A stretch of DNA of 64,000 nucleotides, from contig NZ_QBAW01000001.1 in assembly GCF_009689985.1 (NCBI RefSeq), positions 124,001 to 188,000 of the forward strand. Reading direction: 5' to 3'. Every line of letters starts with the position of its first letter. The first letter of the stretch is position 1. The DNA comes from Helicobacter pylori (lineage in GTDB: Bacteria > Campylobacterota > Campylobacteria > Campylobacterales > Helicobacteraceae). This document shows, in pieces, positions 37,003 to 46,163 of this stretch. The notes beneath the pieces are model-generated. The model did not search any database, was not told the origin of the DNA, and worked only from the letters and a program-made list of their open reading frames with translations. A program made the position numbers and the translations under genes.

Positions 37003-37471
37003 CTTGCAAGCCTTCTAATGTTAAAAGATAATCAATCGCTTCCCTAACAGCCCCCTTGCCCCCTGAATTTTGCAACACTTTATAGGCCTTGCTTTTAAGC
37101 AAGGGGTGCGCATCAAAAGGAGCGAAACTCAAAGTGCATGCTTTAAACATGCCCAAATCGTTATAATCATCGCCTACGCATGCGATTTCTTGTGCACTTA
37201 ATTGCAAGTCTTTTTTGAGCCGCTCCACAACCACGCCTTTATTTTCAACGCCCATAAAAACAAACTGAACGCCCAAACTCTCCATGCGTTTTTTGACCAT
37301 TATTGAAGTTCTTCCTGTAATGATAGCGATTTTTTTGCCCAATTTTTGCCATAGCGTCATGCCAAGCCCGTCTTTGACATTAAAAGCCTTGATCTCGTGA
37401 AAATTTTCATCAAAATACAACGATCCGTCTGTGAGCGTGCCATCCACATCTAAAAGCAATAACTTAATCAT
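36977..37471 (-). CDS. kdsC: KDO-8-phosphate phosphatase
   Basis: Releases KDO from KDO-8-P for LPS core. HAD-superfamily type C0: LLLDVDGTLTDG (nucleophile Asp 8, Asp 10), IITGRTS, and CVGDDYNDLGMF. 164 residues. The upstream enzyme KdsA is also in this window (54.2 kb). Overlaps rlpA by 4 bases and lptC by 26. Confidence 0.95.
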   Translation of the reverse strand: MIKLLLLDVDGTLTDGSLYFDENFHEIKAFNVKDGLGMTLWQKLGKKIAIITGRTSIMVKKRMESLGVQFVFMGVENKGVVVERLKKDLQLSAQEIACVGDDYNDLGMFKACTLSFAPFDAHPLLKSKAYKVLQNSGGKGAVREAIDYLLTLEGLQDEVLKLYL

Positions 37472-38412
37472 TCTCTGGTTAAAACCGCATTCTGGTTATA
37501 TTTTTTCATAAAATCCCTAGCCTCTTCTTCGCTTTGAAACCCTTGAACTAAAACTTTATACAAATCGTCTTTAAAAGCGACCTTAACGCTGTAATTTGGA
37601 TTCTCCGCTTGCAATTTATCCGCTAAAGTTTGGGCGCCTATTTGGTTTCTAAAAGCCCCCATTTGCAAAGAAAATTTCCCTCCGCTCACGCTTTTTTCGC
37701 TCTCGCCGACTTTAAATTCCTTGTGCAAGATCTTTGAAGAGTTAGCGTTAAAGGATTGTTCGTATTGCTTGGAGATAACCCCACCAAAACCCAAAACAAT
37801 AAGACGCACGCTGGCTGTGCCTTTTTTAACCATGTCAATATCTCTAGCGGCCGCATTAGATAAATCAATGATGCGATCGCTCACAAAAGGCCCTCTATCG
37901 TTGATGCGCACAATGGTGCTTAAATTGTTTTCAACATTGATGACTTTCACCACGGTGTTCATGGGTAAAGTCTTGTGCGCGGCGGTGTGGGCATACATGT
38001 TATAAATTTCCCCATTACTGGTTTTTTTGGCATGGAAATTGGGGCCATACCAGCTCGCAATGCCATCAAATTTTTCGCCTAAATCCACTTTAGTGGGGTA
38101 ATACCACTTGTTCCCCACTTGATAAGGGCGCATGGTGGCTCTTTGGATCGCGCTAGAATCGCGCATGCCGTTATCTAGGGGTTGTTTTGTATTGCTATCT
38201 TGCGAATCGGAGTGGTGTTTGAAATGGCGTTCAAAAAAATTGCGCTTATAGGTGGCTTTTTTGGTTGTCGGATCATAGTCTTTAGCGTTTTCATAAGCGC
38301 GCAAGCTTTCATGCTTATAAGACAAATTCTTTATTCCCTCTTTTTTAACCGCACAAGCGCTAATCAAAAAAATAACGCCTAAAAAACAAACTTTTTTTAA
38401 CGCCAAACCCAT
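37468..38412 (-). CDS. rlpA: RlpA-like lipoprotein with SPOR domain
   Basis: Septal/envelope lipoprotein, a lytic-transglycosylase type in some species. Lipobox at ISAC (Cys about 20); double-psi beta-barrel IASWYGPNFHAKKTSNGEIYNM...VRINDRGPF around residues 115-180; C-terminal SPOR domain SLQMGAFRNQIGAQTLADKL...YKVLVQGFQSEEEARDFM. 314 residues. Between mltD and kdsC with 1-base and 4-base contacts. Confidence 0.92.
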   Translation of the reverse strand: MGLALKKVCFLGVIFLISACAVKKEGIKNLSYKHESLRAYENAKDYDPTTKKATYKRNFFERHFKHHSDSQDSNTKQPLDNGMRDSSAIQRATMRPYQVGNKWYYPTKVDLGEKFDGIASWYGPNFHAKKTSNGEIYNMYAHTAAHKTLPMNTVVKVINVENNLSTIVRINDRGPFVSDRIIDLSNAAARDIDMVKKGTASVRLIVLGFGGVISKQYEQSFNANSSKILHKEFKVGESEKSVSGGKFSLQMGAFRNQIGAQTLADKLQAENPNYSVKVAFKDDLYKVLVQGFQSEEEARDFMKKYNQNAVLTRE

Positions 38413-39536
38413 TAAAACTCCCTTGTAGCGAGTAATTTTTTATTAGTAGGGATGATTAAGCGTTGGTGGATAAAGATATTAGAATCTTTGAGGTTATTGG
38501 CTAATTGGATACTGGAAATACTGACTTGATAGCGTTTAGCGATAGAAGATAAGGTTTCTTTAGGCAAGACCACATGGGTGATGAAAGGGCTTTTAGGACT
38601 GGCTTGAATGTTTTTATTTTGTTTGAGTTGGCGTTGTTTGAAAAGGGCGAGTTTTTCATAAGGGATATAAATGGTGTAGGTTGGGTCTTTAGAGGGCAGA
38701 ATGTTATAGCGGAATTGGTGGTTGTAGGATTTTAAGGTCTCTAAACTCAAGTTTAAATTTTTGGCCACTTGGATTAAAGAAGTGTGCCTTTTAAACGGGA
38801 TGCCCACCAAACTCACCCTCGCCCCACGATTGAGCAGATATTCTTTATCTTTGAGGTTGTCTAGGCTGTTGAATTTCAACGCCAGGCTTAGAATGGAGCG
38901 GATATACTCTCGTGTCTCTTTAGGGAGGTATTTCTTATCTTCATCCAACAAAATCTTAATGTCTGAAGTGCCGGCGGCTTTAATAGCGTTTTGAACCTTG
39001 CGTAAGCCGTAATTATACGCCATAGCGACCAAATACCACTCCCCGGTTTGCTTGTAGAGCCGTTTCAAATAAGTGATCGCTGCTTGAGTGCTTTTAATGG
39101 GATCTCTTCTTTCATCAATGTAATGATTGACCTTAAGCCCTAATTCTTTAGCCGTGCTTGGCATGAACTGCCAAATCCCTACCGCTTTTTTCCTACTATA
39201 AGCCCTTGATGAAAATTTAGACTCTGCCATGGCTAAAAACAAAAATTCTTGCGGCACGCTCGCTTCTATGAGCATGTTTTTAATGATAGGGATGAACTGG
39301 TAATTCACATCAAATCTTTTGACTAACTTTTTCCATTCTTCTTCTTTATTCATTTTTTTTAAAGCGTTTGGCATTTGGGATAAAAAGCTCGCATTAACCC
39401 CAAAGGCCTCTAGCGCTTTGGTGTCAATATTAGATTCAAAAGCCATTTTCGCATGACCTAAAGAAGCCAACAAAAGCCAATGGGTAACAAAAAAAACCAA
39501 CCATTTTTGACTAAAACACTTCATTCTTTTTGACAT
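38412..39536 (-). CDS. mltD: Membrane-bound lytic transglycosylase D with LysM
   Basis: Cuts the glycan strand of peptidoglycan. Signal peptide, then an SLT domain with the catalytic Glu in LAMAESKFSSRAYSRKKAVGIWQFMPSTAKELG and AMAYNYGLRKVQNAI; two LysM-like repeats follow, the last complete (VVLPKETLSSIAKRYQVSISSIQLANNL...HQRLIIP). ATG at 39536 follows AGGA; a GTG just before is possible. TATAAT at 39581-39586 may drive the mltD-to-mrdA cluster. Confidence 0.93.
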   Translation of the reverse strand: MSKRMKCFSQKWLVFFVTHWLLLASLGHAKMAFESNIDTKALEAFGVNASFLSQMPNALKKMNKEEEWKKLVKRFDVNYQFIPIIKNMLIEASVPQEFLFLAMAESKFSSRAYSRKKAVGIWQFMPSTAKELGLKVNHYIDERRDPIKSTQAAITYLKRLYKQTGEWYLVAMAYNYGLRKVQNAIKAAGTSDIKILLDEDKKYLPKETREYIRSILSLALKFNSLDNLKDKEYLLNRGARVSLVGIPFKRHTSLIQVAKNLNLSLETLKSYNHQFRYNILPSKDPTYTIYIPYEKLALFKQRQLKQNKNIQASPKSPFITHVVLPKETLSSIAKRYQVSISSIQLANNLKDSNIFIHQRLIIPTNKKLLATREF

Positions 39537-39580
39537 CACATCCTAATAACTACAGCTATCCAGCTTTTAAAATAGCCTTG

Positions 39581-39586
39581 ATTATA
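39581..39586 (-). promoter_or_regulatory. -10 box of the mltD cluster
   Basis: TATAAT on the minus strand (AGTTATAATCAAGG), 45 bases before the mltD ATG. Confidence 0.55.
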
Positions 39587-39624
39587 ACTAAACTTGAATA
39601 ACGCTTTCTAACACAGCCTTATTT

Positions 39625-40389
39625 TTAGGGGAAACTAAAGAGCGTTTGGGCGTTATGCGTACTTAAAGAAGCGAGCTCTTCAGTCTCTATGTTGATGATT
39701 TCGGCAATTTTTTGAGCGATTAAAGGGATATAAGTAGGGCTATTCCTAGTGCCTCTAAAAGGGTGTGGGGTCAAATAAGGCGAATCCGTTTCTAAAAGAA
39801 GCCTGTTTTTAGGGATTTTAGGGAGGATCTCTACCAGTCTTTTAGCGTTTTTAAAAGTGCTAACCCCCCCTATCCCATAATAAAAACGATCGCTCAGCTC
39901 CAAAAGCATGCTATCAGCGTTAAAGCAATGCAACACCCCAAAAGCTTCAGGATAGCTTTTTAAAAGATTCAAACTATCAAAACTCGCCTCTCTAATATGA
40001 ATAATCAAGGGCTTGTTGTGTTGGATAGAGAACTCAATCTGTTTTTTAAAAATTTCTTTTTGCTTGCTTTTATAATTTTCTCTTTCATTCAATTCAGGCA
40101 AGCGGTAGTAATCCAGCCCGCATTCGCCTATTGCCACGCATTTTTGATGACTGACAAACTTTTCAAACAGGCTTTCATCAAAGCTCTCCACATCATAAGG
40201 GTGAGCGCCTATGGCAAAAAACACGCCTTCAAATTTTTCGCTAATTGCTACCGCTCTATTCAAATCTTTCATGTCTGCGCCCGGAATCACGCATTGGGTA
40301 ACGCCTTTTTCTAGGCTTTCTTTTAACACTTCTTCTAAATCGCTTTCATAATCCTTGTGATCCAAATGGCAATGCGTATCGATAAACAT
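39625..40389 (-). CDS. tatD: TatD-family metal-dependent DNase
   Basis: Amidohydrolase-fold nuclease. FIDTHCHLDH metal motif at the N-terminus, AIGECGLDYYR near residue 90, LIIHIREA, VLHCF and the C-terminal LLETDSPYLTPHPFRGTRNSP. 254 residues, normal length. Independent transcription unit, divergent from ribE. Confidence 0.94.
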   Translation of the reverse strand: MFIDTHCHLDHKDYESDLEEVLKESLEKGVTQCVIPGADMKDLNRAVAISEKFEGVFFAIGAHPYDVESFDESLFEKFVSHQKCVAIGECGLDYYRLPELNERENYKSKQKEIFKKQIEFSIQHNKPLIIHIREASFDSLNLLKSYPEAFGVLHCFNADSMLLELSDRFYYGIGGVSTFKNAKRLVEILPKIPKNRLLLETDSPYLTPHPFRGTRNSPTYIPLIAQKIAEIINIETEELASLSTHNAQTLFSFP

Positions 40390-40419
40390 GCTTCTATCCT
40401 GTGGTTTTATTTAATATGT

Positions 40420-40425
40420 TACAAT
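40420..40425 (+). promoter_or_regulatory. -10 box of ribE
   Basis: TACAAT within TGTTACAATAC, 38 bases before the ribE ATG. Confidence 0.55.
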
Positions 40426-40463
40426 ACTTGAGCATTCTAACATAAGGAAAATAATCATTAACT

Positions 40464-41084
40464 ATGTTCAGCGGTCTAATCCATCAAATAGCTAAAGTGA
40501 AAAGTTTTAAAAACAATATTTTAAGCATAGAGAGCGATCTCAATCCCAAGCTTGGCGACAGCGTTGCAATTAATGGGGCGTGTTTGACCGCCATAGAAAG
40601 TTCAAAAACGCATTTTAGCGTGGAATTGAGCCAAAAAACCCAAAACAGCGTAGCGTTAGAAAATTACAAGGATTTAGTCCATATTGAGCCAGCCTTAAAA
40701 GCCGATGCGAGTTTAGACGGGCATTTTGTGCAAGGGCATATTGACGCTATCGGGGTGATTGAAAAAATCATTCAGCATTCTAATCAAGTGGATTTTTTCA
40801 TCAGCGCTTCTAAAGAAACGCTTTTATTGTGCGTTGAGCAAGGCTCTATCGCCATTGATGGGGTGAGTTTGACTTTAAGCAAGGTAGAAGAAAAAGGGTT
40901 TTGGCTAACGATTATTCCTTACACTTTAGAAAACACCCTTTTTAAGACTTATAAACTCAAACGGCGCGTGAATATTGAAACGGACATGTTAGTCCGCAGC
41001 GTTGCGTCTATTTTGAAAAAAACAAAAGGGTTTGAAAAAAATTTCTCTTGGAATGAGGCTGATGCCTTGACTTTAGGGTATTAG
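40464..41084 (+). CDS. ribE: Riboflavin synthase alpha chain
   Basis: Makes riboflavin from two 6,7-dimethyl-8-ribityllumazine molecules. Two lumazine-binding repeats: MFSGLIHQIAKV with VAINGACLTAIE, and DGHFVQGHIDAIGVI with IAIDGVSLTLSKV. 206 residues. Lumazine synthase ribH, the previous step, is at 53.7 kb. First of ribE-flhB2-metN-metI. Confidence 0.95.
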   Translation: MFSGLIHQIAKVKSFKNNILSIESDLNPKLGDSVAINGACLTAIESSKTHFSVELSQKTQNSVALENYKDLVHIEPALKADASLDGHFVQGHIDAIGVIEKIIQHSNQVDFFISASKETLLLCVEQGSIAIDGVSLTLSKVEEKGFWLTIIPYTLENTLFKTYKLKRRVNIETDMLVRSVASILKKTKGFEKNFSWNEADALTLGY

Positions 41085-41357
41085 ATGAATAAAACCATAA
41101 AAGCCGCCGCTCTAGCCTATAACATGGGGCAAGATCATGCCCCAAAAGTGATCGCAAGCGGTGTGGGTGAAGTGGCTAAAAGGATCATTCAAAAAGCTAA
41201 AGAATACGATATAGCGCTCTTTTCTAACCCCATGCTGGTGGATTCGCTTTTAAAAGTGGAATTAGATTGCGCGATACCTGAAGAATTGTATGAAAGCGTG
41301 GTGCAAGTGTTTTTATGGCTCAATAGCGTAGAAAATAACGCGCAAATGTCCAAGTGA
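41085..41357 (+). CDS. FlhB2, stand-alone FlhB C-terminal domain protein
   Basis: 90 residues matching only the cytoplasmic C-terminal domain of the flagellar export switch FlhB: AAALAYNMGQDHAPKVIASGVGEVAKRIIQKAKEYDIALFSNPMLVDSLL. The NPTH autocleavage motif and membrane part are absent. Such small FlhB-like proteins occur in several flagellated bacteria; the role is unclear. Starts directly after the ribE stop. Confidence 0.88.
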   Translation: MNKTIKAAALAYNMGQDHAPKVIASGVGEVAKRIIQKAKEYDIALFSNPMLVDSLLKVELDCAIPEELYESVVQVFLWLNSVENNAQMSK

Positions 41358-41378
41358 TCGGGATGTAAAGTTAAAACG

Positions 41379-42362
41379 ATGGTAGTGGAATTAAAAAACA
41401 TTGAAAAGATTTATGAAAACGGGTTTCATGCTTTAAAAGGCGTGAATTTGGAATTGAAAAAAGGCGATATTTTAGGCGTGATAGGCTATTCAGGGGCGGG
41501 GAAATCCACGCTCATTCGCTTGATCAATTGTTTGGAACGCCCCAGTTCTGGCGAAGTTTTAGTCAATGGGGTCAATCTGTTGGGGTTAAAGCCTAAAGAA
41601 TTGCAAAAAGCGCGCCAAAAAATAGGCATGATTTTCCAGCATTTCAATTTATTGAGCGCTAAAAATGTGTTTGAAAATGTCGCTTTCGCTCTAGAAATCG
41701 CCCGATGGGAAAAAAATAAGATCCAATCCAGGGTGCATGAATTGTTGGAATTAGTGGGGCTAGAAGATAAAATGCATTTTTATCCTAAACAGCTAAGCGG
41801 TGGGCAAAAACAACGAGTGGCGATCGCTAGGAGTTTAGCGAATTGCCCTAATTTGTTGCTTTGCGATGAAGCCACATCTGCTTTGGATTCTAAAACCACG
41901 CATTCTATTTTAACGCTTTTAAGTGGCATTCAAAAAAAGTTTGATTTGAGCATCGTTTTCATCACGCATGAAATTGAAGTGGTTAAAGAATTGTGCAATC
42001 AAATGTGTGTGATCAGCAGTGGCGAAATCGTGGAAAGAGGCTCAGTGGAAGAAATTTTTGCTAACCCTAAACATGCCGTTACTAAAGAATTGCTTGGCAT
42101 CAAAAACGAGCATGCGGATCAAAAATCGCAAGACGTTTATCGCATCGTGTTTTTAGGGGAGCATTTAGACGAGCCGATCATTTCTAATTTGATCAGGCGT
42201 TTTAAAATAGACGTGAGCATCATTTCAGGCAATATTGAAGAGCTTACGACTAAAGATATAGGGTATTTAGTGGTGCGGTTTTTAGGCAGTGTTGCAGAGA
42301 TTCAAAGGGCTTTAGAGTATTTAAACGCTTTAGGCTTACAAGTGGAAAAATTAAAGGATTAA
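41379..42362 (+). CDS. metN: Methionine ABC importer ATPase MetN
   Basis: Powers D/L-methionine uptake. Walker A GYSGAGKST at residues 36-44, Q-loop IFQHFNLL, signature LSGGQKQR, Walker B LLLCDEATSALD, and the C-terminal NIL regulatory domain (about residues 245-327). 327 residues. metI follows after 1 base; the binding protein metQ is about 9 kb upstream. Confidence 0.93.
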   Translation: MVVELKNIEKIYENGFHALKGVNLELKKGDILGVIGYSGAGKSTLIRLINCLERPSSGEVLVNGVNLLGLKPKELQKARQKIGMIFQHFNLLSAKNVFENVAFALEIARWEKNKIQSRVHELLELVGLEDKMHFYPKQLSGGQKQRVAIARSLANCPNLLLCDEATSALDSKTTHSILTLLSGIQKKFDLSIVFITHEIEVVKELCNQMCVISSGEIVERGSVEEIFANPKHAVTKELLGIKNEHADQKSQDVYRIVFLGEHLDEPIISNLIRRFKIDVSIISGNIEELTTKDIGYLVVRFLGSVAEIQRALEYLNALGLQVEKLKD

Positions 42363-42363
42363 A

Positions 42364-43011
42364 ATGATTTCTCAAATGCTCATTCAAGCCACGCTAGAAA
42401 CGCTTTATATGGTGTTTGTGGCGAGCTTTTTGGCGGTTGTTTTTGGCTTGCCTTTGGGGGTTTTATTGTTAGTGAGTAAAAAAGGGCATTTGTTAAACAA
42501 ACCCTTTTTGCATAAAATTTTAGACACTTCTATCAACATGACTCGCTCTTTCCCTTTTATCATTCTCATTATTTTGCTCTTGCCTTTATCGCGCTTTTTG
42601 ATTGGCACAAGCATTGGCTCTAGCGCGAGCATTATCCCATTAGCCATTTCAGCCATTCCTTTTGTCGCAAAGCTTTTTGAAAATTCTTTAATGGAAGTAG
42701 AGCATGGCAAGATTGAAACCACTTTAAGCTTAGGAGCGTCTCATTTGGAAGTCATTAAAATGATGCTTTTAGAGAGCCTGCCCTCTTTAGTGAATAATAT
42801 CACCATCACCTTAATTTCTTTAATAGGCTATTCGGCTATGGCGGGAGCGTTAGGGGCCGGGGGCTTGGGGGATTTAGCCATTAGGATTGGCTATCAAAGT
42901 TATAGGGGCGATGTGCTTTTTTATGCGGTGGTTGTGATTATTGTTTTAGTGCAAATCATTCAAAGCATGGGGGATTATGTGGTGAAACGCCTAAGAAAGC
43001 ATAAGTATTAG
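42364..43011 (+). CDS. metI: Methionine ABC importer permease MetI
   Basis: Membrane channel of the MetNIQ importer. Five membrane helices; the EAA loop lies in ETTLSLGASHLEVIKMMLLESLPSLVNN and AMAGALGAGGLGDLAIRIGYQSY is conserved. 215 residues. Confidence 0.93.
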   Translation: MISQMLIQATLETLYMVFVASFLAVVFGLPLGVLLLVSKKGHLLNKPFLHKILDTSINMTRSFPFIILIILLLPLSRFLIGTSIGSSASIIPLAISAIPFVAKLFENSLMEVEHGKIETTLSLGASHLEVIKMMLLESLPSLVNNITITLISLIGYSAMAGALGAGGLGDLAIRIGYQSYRGDVLFYAVVVIIVLVQIIQSMGDYVVKRLRKHKY

Positions 43012-43193
43012 GATTTGGTTCTCATCAAATACGAATAAAAGCCAACTTTAATACGCTTTTTAAAGGGGATTTTTACGCTTTGTTTATGGTAAAACCCCAC
43101 TTTCTAAAGAACGCTTTAAAAAGGTTATCATTCAAACTGAATTAGAGCTTTTTACAATCAATATTCAATTAAGTCATCATGCCAAAATGGGCT

Positions 43194-43625
43194 TTATTTT
43201 GCGCCATTGATAAATCTATCCATCTGTTTTTCTAAGTCTATGATTTGCGTTATCGCTCCTTCTAAAATTTCAAAATTTTTAGCGTTTTTTGGGGTAACGC
43301 ATGCAAGCTTGTTGGAAGTTTTTTCTAACGATTGGATGTCTTTAAGCAAGGTTTTTAAAACTTCTACGCTTTTAAAATCCTTCTCAAAATAATCATCAAA
43401 TTGCTGTTCTGTTTGAGATAAGTTCTCTAAAAAAGCGCTTTGAAGGCGCATTTGGGTGCGATCATGCCCGGTTTCAACACAGGTTTTATAGGTTTTATCA
43501 ATCATAATAAAAGCGTCTTTGGCTTTCAAAAAAGCCTTTGAAAGCTCAACGATGATTTCATAATGTTCGCCTTGCACTCTTAAAAACCCTAAAAAAAGCA
43601 AAATGAGTAATAACTTTTTTAGCAC
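43194..43625 (-). CDS. Small secreted helical protein, unknown function
   Basis: 143 residues with a signal peptide (LKKLLLILLFLGFLRVQG) and a mature part made of heptad-like helices (IIVELSKAFLKAKDAFIMIDKTYKTC; LLKDIQSLEKTSNKLACV). Two cysteines could form a disulfide. I do not recognise the family. It follows lpxF on the same strand by 9 bases and so is probably co-transcribed with wecA-lpxF. Confidence 0.75.
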   Translation of the reverse strand: MLKKLLLILLFLGFLRVQGEHYEIIVELSKAFLKAKDAFIMIDKTYKTCVETGHDRTQMRLQSAFLENLSQTEQQFDDYFEKDFKSVEVLKTLLKDIQSLEKTSNKLACVTPKNAKNFEILEGAITQIIDLEKQMDRFINGAK

Positions 43626-43634
43626 TTTATCCCT

Positions 43635-44231
43635 TTACCATTGATAAGAAAAGCTCACCCCATAGCGGCTACTGCCCTTAAAATCGCTAGAGATTTCAGG
43701 ATAGAGCATCCATTGCTTGGGTTTGTAGCGTGAAGTGAATAAATAAGCAAACCCCCATGCGATAAGGCTGCCGATCGTAACTTGCAAGATCGTGTGTTGT
43801 CCTGCCACCACTCTGCTAGCGTCAGTGAGGATTGCAAGAGCGATCACAGGAAGAGCCGGCTTCCACCCATAGCGGTAATACACAAACCCAGCCGCGCTAA
43901 ACGCCCCCCCAGCATGCCCGCTTGGCATGCCTCTCCAAGAATTACAGCACGGGCGTTTGGCAAATTCCACTCTAGCCCCATCTTTATGGGCGTTGCTAAA
44001 AGCTCCTTTAAGGCCATAAATCACTCCTTGAGTGACTAATGTGCCGACCGCTAATTCCCCTAAACCTCTATAATCGCGCATCGCCAAACTGACCGTGCCG
44101 ACAAAAATAGGCAAAAACCTGAGCACATCGCCAATCTCTTCTAAAATGTATGCCCCCTCATTGATCGGCTCACTCCTTAAAGGATATACCCATAAGAGCA
44201 GGATCAAAAAAAGACCTTTGAGCTTTTTCAT
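43635..44231 (-). CDS. lpxF: Lipid A 4'-phosphatase LpxF (PAP2 family)
   Basis: Removes the 4' phosphate of lipid A, which lowers surface charge. PAP2 motifs: EFAKRPCC (motif 1, KxRP type), GMPSGHAGGAF (motif 2), DASRVVAGQHTILQ (motif 3, SR-x5-H). Signal-anchor plus several helices. ATG at 44231 overlaps the wecA stop as ATGA (198 residues); an upstream TTG is less likely. The role follows from H. pylori literature on this locus. Confidence 0.88.
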   Translation of the reverse strand: MKKLKGLFLILLLWVYPLRSEPINEGAYILEEIGDVLRFLPIFVGTVSLAMRDYRGLGELAVGTLVTQGVIYGLKGAFSNAHKDGARVEFAKRPCCNSWRGMPSGHAGGAFSAAGFVYYRYGWKPALPVIALAILTDASRVVAGQHTILQVTIGSLIAWGFAYLFTSRYKPKQWMLYPEISSDFKGSSRYGVSFSYQW

Positions 44232-45238
44232 TGAAACGCTCGCTTTTCTAAGGCGCAAACTTGCCTATTCAAATAAGCATAGCCTATTAAATAGCATGCG
44301 ATAAAGACCAGACTAATGACAATGAGCGCGTAAGAATTTAAGCGGAATAAGACGCTGATTAAAATAAAAGGCAAGTTGCATAGAATAAGGATAAACGCGC
44401 ATAAAGGGTTAGGGTAATTGAAAGAGCGTTGTTGCAAGAATTTAAATAAAAGGGTGTGCAAATGCAAGTTGTCTGGCATGGTAGCTTTCTGGCGTTTTAT
44501 TTTGCGCCTTAGGATACTAAAAAGCACTTCTATGACCGGATAAAGCATTAAATTGAGCCCAAAAAACACGCTGATTTTTTGCTCTAAACTCAAATGTAAA
44601 AGGGAGATCCCGCACACCAAGCCCAAAAAATACGCCCCTCCATCGCCTAAAAAAATCTTTCCTAAAGGGAAATTTAACACCATAAACCCAAGCACCATGT
44701 AAGCGAGCAAACAAGACAAACTGCCAGGATCTATATAATGGATGACTAAAAGAGTAATCGCGCAAATCCCTGATGCAAGCCCGTTAAACCCATCAATAAT
44801 ATTAATAGCGTTACTGATACCCACCAGCATAAAGATAGCGAATAAAAAAGCGATAAAATAAGGCAAGCTAAAAAGGGGCGAAAAATCGCTCACCACTAAA
44901 GGCGTTGATGAGATGATGCAAACGACCCCTACGGCTTGCAAAATAAGGCGTATTTTGGGGCTTAATGAAAGGTTAATGTCTTCTAAAAAACCGCTTAAAA
45001 ACACCAATAACAAACCCAAAAAAACAAAAAACCCCTTAAAAGGCATCTCAAAAGGTTCAAAATAACAAGCCAACGCAAAAGAAAGAAAGATCCCAAGCCC
45101 CCCGGCTCGTGGGGTTCTTGTATGATGAAAGCCTTGTATTTTATTAGCGTTATCCACAAAAAGCATGGATTTTTTAGACCACAAAATAATCAACGAGCAA
45201 ATAAATAAACTGGTTAAAAAATATAGCACCCACAACAC
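44228..45238 (-). CDS. wecA: Undecaprenyl-phosphate GlcNAc-1-P transferase WecA
   Basis: Starts O-antigen synthesis on the lipid carrier at the inner membrane. About ten TM helices; AGGLGIF-type motif (RAGGLGIFLSF), AINIIDGFNGLASG and IFLGDGGAYFLG, and the HLHTLLF loop. 336 residues. TATAAT at 45274-45279 is its promoter; lpxF follows with a 4-base overlap. Confidence 0.92.
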   Translation of the reverse strand: MLWVLYFLTSLFICSLIILWSKKSMLFVDNANKIQGFHHTRTPRAGGLGIFLSFALACYFEPFEMPFKGFFVFLGLLLVFLSGFLEDINLSLSPKIRLILQAVGVVCIISSTPLVVSDFSPLFSLPYFIAFLFAIFMLVGISNAINIIDGFNGLASGICAITLLVIHYIDPGSLSCLLAYMVLGFMVLNFPLGKIFLGDGGAYFLGLVCGISLLHLSLEQKISVFFGLNLMLYPVIEVLFSILRRKIKRQKATMPDNLHLHTLLFKFLQQRSFNYPNPLCAFILILCNLPFILISVLFRLNSYALIVISLVFIACYLIGYAYLNRQVCALEKRAFQ

Positions 45239-45273
45239 TTTTTATTGGATTTAATTGGCATTTTGTTTTGGGT

Positions 45274-45279
45274 ATTATA
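45274..45279 (-). promoter_or_regulatory. -10 box of wecA
   Basis: TATAAT on the minus strand (TTGCTATAATACCC), 36 bases before the wecA start. Confidence 0.6.
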
Positions 45280-45333
45280 GCAAAAGATAGCTTGATGATA
45301 AAATCTTATAGGCGTAAGAGGTGGGTTTTATGT

Positions 45334-45339
45334 TACAAT
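45334..45339 (+). promoter_or_regulatory. -10 box of pdxJ-pdxA
   Basis: TACAAT within TGTTACAATTTC, 34 bases before the pdxJ ATG. Confidence 0.55.
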
Positions 45340-45373
45340 TTCAAAAATCATTATTATAAAATAAAGGACAACC

Positions 45374-46162
45374 ATGCGTTTTGGATTGAACATTGATCAC
45401 ATTGTTACTTTAAGAGAGATAAGAAAAACTTATGAGCCTGAGATTTTAGAAGCCCTATTCATCGCTAAAAACACCCACAAAGTGGATTTAATCACCATTC
45501 ATTTGAGAGAAGACAAACGGCACATTCAAAATGAAGATGTTTTGAGATTGCTTGAAATAAGCCCTTTGCCTATCAATATTGAATGCTCTATCAATGCAGC
45601 CATCACTGATTTTTTATGCTCTTTGAAAAATAAGCCGAGTAAGGTTACAATCGTGCCTGAAAACAGAAATGAGGTTACGACAGAGGGGGGGTTGGATTGC
45701 TCATTAAAGGGGTTAGGAGAGGTGATTAGAGCGTATCACAATAAAGGCGTTGAAGTGTCTTTGTTTGTTGATCCTTTAAAAGACGCCCTGCATTTTGCAA
45801 AGGAGCATCAAGTCAAGCAAGTGGAGTTCCACACTGGGGTGTATGCGAATTTGCACAACGCTCTATATTCTAACGCTAACAATCAAATCCATGCCATTAG
45901 CGCACTCAAAGACAAAAGCCCTAAAGAATTGAAAGAAGAATTGCACAACGCCTTTTTGCAATTAAGAAAAATGAGTAAAGAAGCGTTTTTTATGGGTATC
46001 ACGGCGTGTGCGGGGCATGGGTTGAATTATTCTAATGTGAAAGAATTGTTAAAAATCCCCTCTTTAAGAGAGCTTAATATCGGTCATAGCGTGATTTCAA
46101 AAGCGGTTTTAGTGGGTTTAGAAAAAGCGATTTTAGAAATGGCACAACTCATCAAGCGATAA
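45374..46162 (+). CDS. pdxJ: Pyridoxine 5'-phosphate synthase
   Basis: Condenses 1-deoxyxylulose-5-P with the PdxA product to make vitamin B6. RFGLNIDHIVTLREIRK, ITIHLREDKRHI, LPINIECSI, TIVPENRNEVTTEGGLD and HAGHGLNYSNV-like CAGHGLNY are conserved. 262 residues. pdxA follows after 1 base. Confidence 0.95.
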   Translation: MRFGLNIDHIVTLREIRKTYEPEILEALFIAKNTHKVDLITIHLREDKRHIQNEDVLRLLEISPLPINIECSINAAITDFLCSLKNKPSKVTIVPENRNEVTTEGGLDCSLKGLGEVIRAYHNKGVEVSLFVDPLKDALHFAKEHQVKQVEFHTGVYANLHNALYSNANNQIHAISALKDKSPKELKEELHNAFLQLRKMSKEAFFMGITACAGHGLNYSNVKELLKIPSLRELNIGHSVISKAVLVGLEKAILEMAQLIKR

Positions 46163-46163
46163 A